NCBI RefSeq assembly: GCF_910587525.1
Contig: NZ_CAJULS010000079.1
Location: 1-11,131 of the forward strand
From: an uncultured Oscillibacter sp.
GTDB lineage: Bacteria; Bacillota; Clostridia; Oscillospirales; Oscillospiraceae
Reading direction: 5' to 3'
Length of the DNA: 11,131 nt
In this document: piece after piece, positions 1 to 5,895 of the stretch
Layout: each line of letters opens with the position of its first letter
How positions within the stretch are numbered: position 1 is the stretch's first letter
Made by a program: the position numbers and the translations under genes
The notes under the pieces: generated by a model
Seen by the model: the letters and a program-made list of their open reading frames with translations, nothing else
Database searches by the model: none
Told to the model about the DNA's origin: nothing

Positions 1-793
1 CGACAATGACCATCATCACCAGGGAGATGGCGGCCCCCAGCTGGGGATTGTAGGCGCCGCCCATATACTGCTGCTCAATGAGGTCGCCCAGCAGCATCTC
101 CGTGCCGCCGCCCAGCATCTTGCTGATGGCAAAGGTGGACACGGAGGGGACAAACACCATGGTGATGCCGGAGAGGACTCCCGGCAGGCTCAACGGTAAG
201 ATGACCCGCCGGAAGACATGGAGACTGCTGGCCCCCAGATCCCGGGCGGCCTCGATGAGGGAGCCGTCCAGCTTGACGATAACGGAGTAGATGGGCAGGA
301 TCATGAAGGGCAGGTAGTTATACACCATGCCCAGTACCACCGCGCCCTGGGTGTTCATCATGGGGAAGTAGGTGAGCTCCGTTCCGAAAAGGCTGTTGCA
401 AAGGCCGATAAGGCCGGTCTTCTGAAAGAGCTGGTTTAAAAGGCCGTTATTCTCCAGGATGGACATCCAGGAGTAGGTCCGCAGCAGGAAGTTGATCCAC
501 ATGGGCAGCATAATAAGCACCATGGCCACCCTCTGGAACCTGGGCCCCTCCTTGCTCATCATGTAGCTTACGGGGTAGCCGATAATCAGACAGATGACAG
601 TGGCAATCAGAGCCAGCTTGAAAGAGCGGAAGAACACCACTCCGTACAGCCCCATCCGGGAGAAGTTCGCCAGGGTGAAGCCGCCCTCGGCGGCAGTGAA
701 GGCGTAGACCACGATCATGACGATGGGGGCCACCACAAAGAGAGCCATCCAGATCACATAGGGGACGGCCAGCCGGGAGAGCCTATTCTTCAT
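1..793 (-). CDS. potB: Spermidine/putrescine ABC transporter permease PotB (C-terminus cut by window edge)
   Basis: Inner permease of a polyamine importer. It would form the membrane channel with PotC, powered by PotA and fed by the binding protein PotD; potC and potD would lie beyond the left edge. The visible 264 codons start MKNRLSRLAVPYVIW and show a hydrophobic N-terminal helix, a stretch PMWINFLLRTYSW typical of PotB/PotC permeases, several further membrane segments, and the ABC-permease EAA loop (EAARDLGASSLHVFRRVILP), which contacts the ATPase. The E. coli protein is a little longer, so only the C-terminal end is missing. The ATG at 793-791 lies inside the end of potA, an 11-base overlap. 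It is preceded by a GGAGG-rich ribosome-binding site within potA codons, so the two genes are probably translationally coupled. Substrate choice (spermidine or putrescine) cannot be read from the permease. Confidence 0.93.
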   Translation of the reverse strand, partial: MKNRLSRLAVPYVIWMALFVVAPIVMIVVYAFTAAEGGFTLANFSRMGLYGVVFFRSFKLALIATVICLIIGYPVSYMMSKEGPRFQRVAMVLIMLPMWINFLLRTYSWMSILENNGLLNQLFQKTGLIGLCNSLFGTELTYFPMMNTQGAVVLGMVYNYLPFMILPIYSVIVKLDGSLIEAARDLGASSLHVFRRVILPLSLPGVLSGITMVFVPSVSTFAISKMLGGGTEMLLGDLIEQQYMGGAYNPQLGAAISLVMMVIV

Positions 794-1961
794 CCCCGCT
801 CTCCTCCCCATCCAGCGCAAGGCTGGCGTCGTCCAAATCGTCGTACTCATCGGAGAAGGAGGAATAGTCGCCGAACATGCCGGAGTACTGGCTCTTCTTC
901 ATGACATGGATGCCGTCCGGGTCAATCTTAATGCCGATGCGGGTGCCTTCGGGGCTGTGGTCTGTGGTCTGGATCAGCCACTTGAAGCCCTTGAAGTCCA
1001 CGATGATGTCGTACTGCATCCCCTTGAAGGTGACATTGGTGACGGTGCCCGTCAGCTGCCCCTGCTCCACGGGAACGATGTCGATGTCCTCCGGCCGGAT
1101 GACCACGTCCACCGGCTCGTTGGGTTCAAAGCCGCCGTCCAGGCAGGGAAACTGGCGGCCGTACATCTGAACCAGCTTATCCCGGACCATCAGTCCGTCG
1201 ATGATGTTGGATTCGCCGATGAAGTCCGCCACGAAGGCATTTTTCGGCTCGTTGTAGATGTCCTCCGGGGTGCCGATCTGTTGGATGGAGCCCTTGTCCA
1301 TAACCACGATGGTGTCCGACATGGTCAGGGCCTCCTCCTGGTCGTGGGTGACATATATAAACGTGATGCCCACCTGCTGCTGAATGCGTTTAAGCTCGAT
1401 CTGCATGTCCTTGCGGAGTTTCAGATCCAGTGCGCCCAGGGGTTCGTCCAGAAGCAGAACCTTGGGTTTGTTCACCAGAGCCCGGGCGATGGCCACCCGC
1501 TGCTGCTGGCCGCCGGAGAGGGCGTCAGGCCTGCGGTTTTCAAAGCCCTTGAGGCTGATAATCTCCAGCATCTCCAAAACCCGCTCCCGGATTTCCTCCT
1601 CGGGGATCTTCACCCTTTTCTTCGAGTCGGAGGGGTCCGGACGGCGCTGCATCCGAAGGCCGAAGGCAATGTTCTCAAACACGTTCAGGTGCGGGAACAG
1701 CGCGTATTTCTGGAACACGGTGTTGATCTGCCGCTGGTGGGGCGGAACGTCATTAATCCTCACACCGTCAAAGAGGACGTCTCCCGACGTAGGTGTCGTG
1801 AAGCCGCCGATCATCCGCAGCGTGGTGGTCTTGCCGCACCCGCTGGGTCCGAGCAGTGTGAGGAATTCTTTGTCATTGATGTAAAGATTGATGTTGTTTA
1901 ATACAAGTTCGTCGTCAAACGCCATGCAGATGTTCCGCAGGCGAATCAACTCTTTGGACAT
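783..1961 (-). CDS. potA: Polyamine ABC transporter ATP-binding protein PotA
   Basis: ATPase of the spermidine/putrescine importer, cytoplasmic and bound to PotB/PotC. All ABC motifs are present in 392 residues: Walker A GPSGCGKT (38-45), Q-loop Q84, signature LSGGQQQR (148-155), Walker B with catalytic E173, D-loop ending at D179, and switch H206. A C-terminal regulatory TOBE-type domain follows from about residue 285 to 370. Two things differ from the E. coli protein (378 residues). There is a charged insert at about 106-123, between the Q-loop and the signature helix, and an acidic tail rich in D, E and S from about 367 to 392. The start is supported by GGGGGAGG four bases upstream. Expression probably comes from the promoter at 2098-2126. 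The maltose/iron importer ATPases are similar, but the PotB neighbour settles the polyamine assignment. Confidence 0.95.
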   Translation of the reverse strand: MSKELIRLRNICMAFDDELVLNNINLYINDKEFLTLLGPSGCGKTTTLRMIGGFTTPTSGDVLFDGVRINDVPPHQRQINTVFQKYALFPHLNVFENIAFGLRMQRRPDPSDSKKRVKIPEEEIRERVLEMLEIISLKGFENRRPDALSGGQQQRVAIARALVNKPKVLLLDEPLGALDLKLRKDMQIELKRIQQQVGITFIYVTHDQEEALTMSDTIVVMDKGSIQQIGTPEDIYNEPKNAFVADFIGESNIIDGLMVRDKLVQMYGRQFPCLDGGFEPNEPVDVVIRPEDIDIVPVEQGQLTGTVTNVTFKGMQYDIIVDFKGFKWLIQTTDHSPEGTRIGIKIDPDGIHVMKKSQYSGMFGDYSSFSDEYDDLDDASLALDGEESGDEE

Positions 1962-2021
1962 GTATCCTCCCCCATTTCAATAGTAAATTTTTTATGACAG
2001 CACCTCCGGGAACCACCCGTC

Positions 2022-2036
2022 GATGTTGACAACATC
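2022..2036. promoter_or_regulatory. 15-bp perfect palindrome in the potA leader (candidate operator)
   Basis: GATGTTG and CAACATC flank a single central A. The site lies about 55-70 bases downstream of the predicted potA transcription start and 61 bases before the start codon. Its position would suit a repressor acting as a roadblock, or a small RNA hairpin, although a one-base loop makes a DNA operator more likely. The binding protein is unknown. Confidence 0.4.
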
Positions 2037-2097
2037 TATCACGCCTCTTTTCTCTGTTGAGGGGGAACCTTTCTCGTCGAAATTCAGCAATATCTGC

Positions 2098-2126
2098 ATG
2101 ATAACGGAAGCGGTCTGAAAAGTCAA
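2098..2126 (-). promoter_or_regulatory. Sigma-A-type promoter of the potAB operon
   Basis: On the minus strand TTGACT (2126-2121) and TATCAT (2103-2098) are separated by exactly 17 bases. Transcription would begin near 2091, giving a leader of about 130 bases before potA. No other convincing promoter was found between this site and the potA start. Confidence 0.7.
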
Positions 2127-2171
2127 GGGAATTGTTGGTCCGCAGCTATTGATTTTTTTTCAGTAGTTCTA

Positions 2172-2200
2172 TTGACTTCCGCGGGGAGAGGCTGTATACT
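2172..2200 (+). promoter_or_regulatory. Sigma-A-type promoter of the HAAS-padR operon
   Basis: TTGACT (2172-2177) and TATACT (2195-2200) are separated by 17 bases, with the expected start of transcription near 2207. It diverges from the potA promoter; the two -35 elements are 45 bases apart, with a run of eight T at 2153-2160 between them. The two operons therefore share one control region. Confidence 0.75.
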
Positions 2201-2210
2201 CATAAAAACA

Positions 2211-2233
2211 ACTGCTGTATTTTTTACAGTAGT
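2211..2233. promoter_or_regulatory. Inverted repeat just downstream of the HAAS-padR transcription start (candidate PadR operator)
   Basis: ACTGCTGTA (2211-2219) and TACAGTAGT (2225-2233) form 9-bp arms, with one mismatch in DNA (a G-U pair in RNA), around five T. The dyad begins a few bases after the predicted start of transcription, where a bound repressor would block RNA polymerase. The half-site CAGTAGT also occurs at 2161-2167, just upstream of the -35 element, so half-sites bracket the promoter. The operon encodes a PadR repressor, the obvious candidate ligand. The lack of a following T-run argues against a terminator. Confidence 0.5.
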
Positions 2234-2252
2234 GGCGAAAGGAGCGGTTATG

Positions 2253-3077
2253 ATGGAGCGGGATTATCTCTTAAGGCTGTCCCGGGCAGCCCGGTGGTGC
2301 CTGCCGCCGGCGGAGGCGGCGGAGGTGCTGGAGGACTACCGGGAGATCATAGCGGACAGGTCCGTGGAGGAACTGCGGCGGGACCTTGGCAGTCCCTGGA
2401 GCGCCGCGCGGCAGCTGGCCCAGCCGGGAGCCTACCGGCGGTGGCTGGCGGTGTTTACCGTGCTGGCGGCCTGTTTACTGCTTCCGGGGGTGCTGCCGGT
2501 GCTGAGTGTGCTGTCAGGTATGGCAATCTTTAGGTTTCAGGCGTATGGCGTGGATTGGCTGTGGTGGTTCCCTGGCCTCTGCGACACAATCGTACCCCTT
2601 CGCGGTGGATTCTTTGTGGCGGGCACGGCGCTGGCCCTGGTCTGGTTCCGGCGCGGGAGCGGAGAGGGAAGGAGCCGGAACCTGCCCAAAGGGGTCGTAC
2701 CGCTTCTGGTCCTTTTGCTGATCGGGATGGCATTTCAATGGTTGGCCGCCTGGCTTATTTTAGCTGGGCCGGCGGAGATTTTGAGGGCAATGACCTACAA
2801 AATCGCGGACGCTATGCGGCTGACAATGACGTTGGATATGTTTTCCATGGGGGCCATTGGAATGTTCGCCCTGGTAAAAGCCCGGATGACAAACCGCCGC
2901 TGGCAGGCGGTGTATATTCTGGCGCTGGCTGGGTGCATTCTTGGGCTGTCGATATATGCGCTGTGGACCAGTATGGACATATCATTTTCCGACACTGGCT
3001 GGCAGACGCCCATTCTGCTGCGGTACATCACCATCACCCTCCTGGGCTTCGTTGGAACGGGGGTATCCCTATGCTGA
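2253..3077 (+). CDS. HAAS/DUF1700-like multi-pass membrane protein
   Basis: A membrane protein of about 274 residues of the kind usually paired with PadR regulators; the biochemical role of this group is not established. Residues 1-62 are a soluble helical module starting MERDYLLRLSRAARW and ending LGSPWSAARQLAQP. This matches the pattern of HAAS domains (YLxxL, a conserved LExYRE-like helix, LGxPxxxA). About six hydrophobic segments follow, near 64-88, 115-135, 150-175, 195-215, 225-245 and 258-274. The start at 2253, or the adjacent ATG at 2250, is supported by AAAGGAG at 2238-2244; an upstream in-frame extension to 2172 would begin inside the promoter and is rejected. The gene ends in the sequence ATGCTGA, overlapping the padR start. 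In most such pairs padR comes first; here it is second. A membrane-stress or antimicrobial-sensing role is only a guess. Confidence 0.72.
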   Translation: MERDYLLRLSRAARWCLPPAEAAEVLEDYREIIADRSVEELRRDLGSPWSAARQLAQPGAYRRWLAVFTVLAACLLLPGVLPVLSVLSGMAIFRFQAYGVDWLWWFPGLCDTIVPLRGGFFVAGTALALVWFRRGSGEGRSRNLPKGVVPLLVLLLIGMAFQWLAAWLILAGPAEILRAMTYKIADAMRLTMTLDMFSMGAIGMFALVKARMTNRRWQAVYILALAGCILGLSIYALWTSMDISFSDTGWQTPILLRYITITLLGFVGTGVSLC

Positions 3078-3373
3078 AACGCGACCTTCTGGAGCTGTGC
3101 CTTCTTCACCTGATGGCCCAGGGGGACCAGTACGGCTACGAGCTTCTGCGCCGCCTCCACGATGTGTTCCCCGACGTGCAGGAGAGCGCCATTTACGCCA
3201 TCCTCCGCCAACTCTGCCGAGAGGGGGCCACGGAGCGGTACCAGGGGGAGGCCTCCGGCGGCCCGGTGCGGAAATACTACCGCCTCACCCGGGATGGGTG
3301 GGGGAGGTATGACGCCCTGCTGAAAATCTGGCGGGACATGCGGGACGCCGTCGCCGCCCTGGGGATACAATGA
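3071..3373 (+). CDS. PadR-family transcriptional repressor
   Basis: A small winged-helix DNA-binding protein of 100 residues, the size of the short PadR subfamily (LmrR-like). The N-terminal part has the family pattern LELCLLHLMAQGDQYGYELL, then the recognition-helix region ending in SAIYAILRQLCREG, then the wing with the conserved KYYRLTRDG. The C-terminal helix (about 78-98) would be the dimerisation helix. The start ATG is within the last codons of the membrane gene (ATGCTGA overlap), so the two are made together. The likely target is its own promoter region, where dyads flank 2172-2200. An effector cannot be predicted; related proteins respond to hydrophobic drugs or phenolic acids. The full-length family signature makes the assignment secure, the target less so. 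Confidence 0.92.
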   Translation: MLKRDLLELCLLHLMAQGDQYGYELLRRLHDVFPDVQESAIYAILRQLCREGATERYQGEASGGPVRKYYRLTRDGWGRYDALLKIWRDMRDAVAALGIQ

Positions 3374-3374
3374 G

Positions 3375-3405
3375 GAAAGTCCGCCCTGCTGTGGGGCGGA
3401 CTTTC
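3375..3405 (+). terminator. Intrinsic terminator between convergent padR and pseudouridine synthase genes
   Basis: A perfect 12-bp stem (GAAAGTCCGCCC at 3375-3386 with its complement at 3394-3405) and a 7-base loop start two bases after the padR stop codon. The T-run after it is weak (TCTTTT at 3410-3415) and overlaps the end of the opposing gene. There is no T-run for the minus strand, so termination in that direction is less certain. Confidence 0.75.
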
Positions 3406-4368
3406 TCAGTCTTTTGGAAAATATTTCTCTCGAAAGGGAACGCTGGGGACTGTGAACTCCCTGCCCCGCAGGTAGTTCAGGATTCCAGCGTCCGTGGGGA
3501 GGGGGAAGGCCAGCTTGTAGGAGTACAGCGCCTGCCGGGTCTCGCGGTACTTCCGGTTCACATCGCCATTGCCGTACTTGCCGTCCCCCAGCAGAGGACA
3601 GCCGATCTCCGCCATGGAGACCCGGATTTGGTGGGTGCGTCCGGTGAGGAGGCGGCACTCCACCAGGGAGAGCTCCCCCCGGCTCTCCAGGGTCCGGTAC
3701 AGCGTCACGGCGCTGCGGCCCCCGGGGACTGGGCGTCGGTAGAAGGAGACCTGCTTTTTTGCCTCGTCCTTTAATAAAAATCCCTCGATTTTTCCAGCGG
3801 CCGGCCTGGGGCAGCCCACGGTGACACAGAGGTAGGACTTCTTCAGCTCATGGTCCCGGATCTTCTTGTTGACGATCCGCAGAGTTTCCGCGTTCTTTGC
3901 GGCGATGACAATGCCGCCGGTGTTGCGGTCAATGCGGTTGCAGAGGGCCGGAGCGAAGGCATTTTCCCACCGGGGGCTCCACTCCTTTTTCTGGTAGAGG
4001 TATGCCTGGATATGGTTGATGAGAGTGTTGATCTTCTCCGTTTCGTCGGCGTGGACCACCAGACCGGGGCGCTTGTCCGCCAACAGCAGGTTTTCGTCCT
4101 CGTAAACGATATCCAGCCTTGGCTGAAATAGGGTGAGGAAGAGAATTTCCTCGTTGGGCTTGTCAAAGAACTCGTCGTTGATATATAATTGTAAAACATC
4201 GCCGGCAGAGAGCCGGACATCCCGCTTGGCCCCCCTGCCGTTGACCTTGATCCGTTTGAGGCGGATGTACTTTTGCAGCAGGGCGGGGGGAAGCAGGGGC
4301 AGGTTCTTGGACACGAAGCGGTCCAGCCGCTGTCCGGCGTCATTTTTTCCAATGGTAAATTCCCGCAT
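3406..4368 (-). CDS. RluA-family 23S rRNA (or tRNA) pseudouridine synthase
   Basis: Converts specific uridines in structured RNA to pseudouridine; a cytoplasmic enzyme of 320 residues. An N-terminal S4-type RNA-binding domain (about 12-70, containing RLDRFVSKNLP and the IKVNG motif) precedes the catalytic domain. The active-site loop NRIDRNTGG (144-152) has the catalytic aspartate D147. The RTHQIRVSMAEIGCPLLGD segment near the end of the catalytic core is characteristic of RluA/RluC/RluD enzymes. The start is backed by GGGAGG five bases upstream, and the gene has its own promoter at 4440-4468. It ends against the padR terminator, so the two genes converge. RluC, RluD and TruC-like members cannot be told apart by eye, so no symbol or target uridine is given. 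Confidence 0.93.
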   Translation of the reverse strand: MREFTIGKNDAGQRLDRFVSKNLPLLPPALLQKYIRLKRIKVNGRGAKRDVRLSAGDVLQLYINDEFFDKPNEEILFLTLFQPRLDIVYEDENLLLADKRPGLVVHADETEKINTLINHIQAYLYQKKEWSPRWENAFAPALCNRIDRNTGGIVIAAKNAETLRIVNKKIRDHELKKSYLCVTVGCPRPAAGKIEGFLLKDEAKKQVSFYRRPVPGGRSAVTLYRTLESRGELSLVECRLLTGRTHQIRVSMAEIGCPLLGDGKYGNGDVNRKYRETRQALYSYKLAFPLPTDAGILNYLRGREFTVPSVPFREKYFPKD

Positions 4369-4439
4369 AAAGACCTCCCGGCGTATGGAACTGTCTTCAC
4401 AGGCAGCCCAATCTGCGGATTTTTGAGTGTGCTGACCAT

Positions 4440-4468
4440 ATCATACCTGTTCCCGAGGCAGTTGTAAA
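4440..4468 (-). promoter_or_regulatory. Sigma-A-type promoter of the RluA-family gene
   Basis: On the minus strand TTTACA (4468-4463) and TATGAT (4445-4440) are separated by 17 bases, both one base from consensus. Predicted transcription starts near 4433, giving a leader of about 65 bases before the ATG at 4368. Confidence 0.7.
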
Positions 4469-4592
4469 GCCCGGGGCGGCATGAATTTTGAAAGTCCCTT
4501 ATCCGTTTAAGCGCTGCCAGTAAAAAAAGCGTAAATAACCAGTATGTCTATTGCATAAACATACAAGCTGAAGAACCGAAAGGAAAATCCGC

Positions 4593-4931
4593 ATGAAACA
4601 TTTATACCGGCTTGCTGTGATCCTAATTGTTTTGGGATTTGCAGGAACCGCCGTGTTTCTTATATTAGCTCCAGATATCATACCCGCTCATTACAATTTT
4701 GCGGGAGAAGCAGATCGAATGGGCAGCAAGTATGAATATACTCTGCTTCCCGTCATTTCTGCAGGGATGGGTGCGGTTTTTCTTCTGCTGGCAAAACAGG
4801 CTCGCATTAAGAAGTGGACGAGTTTTGCCCTGATTGAGAAAATTTTTCTCGTGACTGCTATTGGCGAAATACTGCTGTTTCATGGCATAGGAGGAGCCGC
4901 TATGTGGACAGCTATGCACTATTTTGGATAA
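4593..4931 (+). CDS. Small DUF1648-type membrane protein
   Basis: A 112-residue membrane protein. Residues 7-28 form the first membrane helix. They are followed by the DUF1648 hallmark IPAHYNFAGEADRMGSKYEY (about 30-49), the loop found in SdpI-like immunity/signalling proteins and many small uncharacterised Firmicutes proteins. Two more hydrophobic segments follow near 50-67 and 82-105. The start has AAAGGA eight bases upstream. The gene is visibly AT-richer than its neighbours, with many A/T-ending codons, which suggests recent acquisition. It lacks the larger C-terminal part of SdpI, so immunity to a toxin cannot be inferred, and no toxin gene lies beside it. A dyad GTATGT-N11-ACATAC occurs at 4542-4564 upstream; I could not assign a confident promoter. 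Confidence 0.75.
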   Translation: MKHLYRLAVILIVLGFAGTAVFLILAPDIIPAHYNFAGEADRMGSKYEYTLLPVISAGMGAVFLLLAKQARIKKWTSFALIEKIFLVTAIGEILLFHGIGGAAMWTAMHYFG

Positions 4932-4989
4932 ACAAGCAGTGGCAACACGAGGTTAATAAGGGATTTTTGAAAAAACAGGAGGTATCGCC

Positions 4990-5445
4990 ATGGATATGGA
5001 GATGCTTTGCCGGGCCTTCCAGGAGACGAGGCCCTGGATTGATGATTTTCGGAAGCGGACTTACGAAAAGGCCTTCCAGGCCTATACGGAGCGGTTTGGT
5101 TCCAGCTATCTGGAAGCTGCCCGGGAGGCGGGGGAGGAGGGGCTCCAGCGTCTTGCCGGAGAGATTCTGGACGGTATTGAGGCGGGCTGGAAGCGCCAGC
5201 GTCCGTGGAACCGTCCGGCAGTTCGGGTGATGGAGAAGCAGATGGCGGTGGACTATCTCTCTCCCATGCTGCTGGAGCTGCCGGAGCCCATGTGCCAGAC
5301 CCTCTGTGATTTACTGCGCCAGGGCTGGGCCGCCCGCTGGCCACAGGATGCTTACGGCGCCGCCACCTATGCGCAGCTGAAAAAGGGGTTCCGGGATACC
5401 ATTATGGGCATCGAGCTGGGAAGAAGGCGCGGAGATGAGGAGTGA
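4990..5445 (+). CDS. Uncharacterised helical protein, 151 residues
   Basis: I do not recognise this protein. It has an excellent ribosome-binding site (AGGAGGT, six bases from the ATG), normal GC-rich codon use, and a stop seven bases before the next gene, so it is almost certainly real. The sequence is charged and predicted mostly helical, with no signal peptide or membrane segment: a basic/aromatic N-terminal part (WIDDFRKRTYEKAFQAY, 16-32), a middle helix rich in E and R, and a C-terminal part with PEPMCQTLCDLL (98-109) and a GFRDTIMGIELG stretch. The two nearby cysteines C102 and C106 are alone, so a metal site is unlikely. It probably shares a transcript with the downstream GNAT-like gene. 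A small cytoplasmic protein restricted to related gut Clostridia is the likeliest description. Confidence 0.8.
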   Translation: MDMEMLCRAFQETRPWIDDFRKRTYEKAFQAYTERFGSSYLEAAREAGEEGLQRLAGEILDGIEAGWKRQRPWNRPAVRVMEKQMAVDYLSPMLLELPEPMCQTLCDLLRQGWAARWPQDAYGAATYAQLKKGFRDTIMGIELGRRRGDEE

Positions 5446-5451
5446 GGCCCT

Positions 5452-5814
5452 ATGGAGATCCGGCATTTGAACGCAGCTGACGACCGCCTGGCCGTCAGCT
5501 GGATCTTTGAAGCCAGCTGGAAATACGCCTACCGGTATATTCTGACCCAGGAATATCTGGAGAGCATCCTGGCGGGAGGGTGGGCCGCTCATTTGGACAG
5601 TGAAGGGATGACTACGCTGATCATGCTGGAGGCGGCGGTATCGGCTCTTGCCGGGCAGGGGTACCAGGAAATTTTTCTCTGGGTGCTGGAGGAGAACCGG
5701 CGGGCCAGGGCCTTCTATGAGAAGGTGGACTTCCGGCTTTATGGGAAATGCCGCACAGACGTGATTGGCGGGAAAGCGGTGCGGGAGCTGGCCTATTGCC
5801 GCCATATTCCATAA
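5452..5814 (+). CDS. GNAT acetyltransferase-like protein with a shortened core
   Basis: A 120-residue protein whose two ends match GNAT N-acetyltransferases, but with the middle missing. Residues 1-39 (MEIRHLNAADDRLA, then SWKYAYRYILTQEYL) are a typical N-terminal half of helix 1 and helix 2. Residues 59-94 (LEAAVSALAGQGY, then FLWVLEENRRARAFYEKVDF) are the usual helix 3, strand 5 and helix 4 region. Family members are usually about 160-170 residues. Here about 45 residues that should carry strands 2-4 and the acetyl-CoA-binding QxxGxG/A loop are absent or reduced to DSEGMTTL (49-56). The reading frame is intact and a GAGGAG ribosome-binding site overlaps the previous stop, so it is an in-frame internal deletion, not a frameshift. 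It may be non-catalytic or decaying. Confidence 0.7.
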   Translation: MEIRHLNAADDRLAVSWIFEASWKYAYRYILTQEYLESILAGGWAAHLDSEGMTTLIMLEAAVSALAGQGYQEIFLWVLEENRRARAFYEKVDFRLYGKCRTDVIGGKAVRELAYCRHIP

Positions 5815-5828
5815 ATTGGTCCAACGGC

Positions 5829-5857
5829 TTGTATTTTCCGCGGATGTTTGGTATAAT
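5829..5857 (+). promoter_or_regulatory. Extended -10 promoter of the S2P-scpAB-dacF-rluB operon
   Basis: TTGTAT (5829-5834) is 17 bases from a consensus TATAAT (5852-5857) that is preceded by TGG, giving an extended -10. Transcription would start near 5864. It lies between the GNAT-like gene and the protease gene, where no terminator is visible, so read-through from upstream is also possible. Confidence 0.8.
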
Positions 5858-5895
5858 GCTCTCGTATTTTGAATTTTGATGACTGGAGAGGTCTC

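Noticed and set aside
906..1901. A 331-codon open frame on the plus strand
   Set aside because: It is opposite potA, which has all ABC ATPase motifs; no family features are seen.
2211..2233. The dyad read as a transcription attenuator
   Set aside because: There is no T-run after it and the stem is AT-rich with a T loop, so an operator is more likely.
2555..3070. An upstream extension of the PadR frame
   Set aside because: The 172 codons before 3071 overlap the membrane protein gene in another frame and have no PadR-like content; ATG 3071 gives the normal family length.
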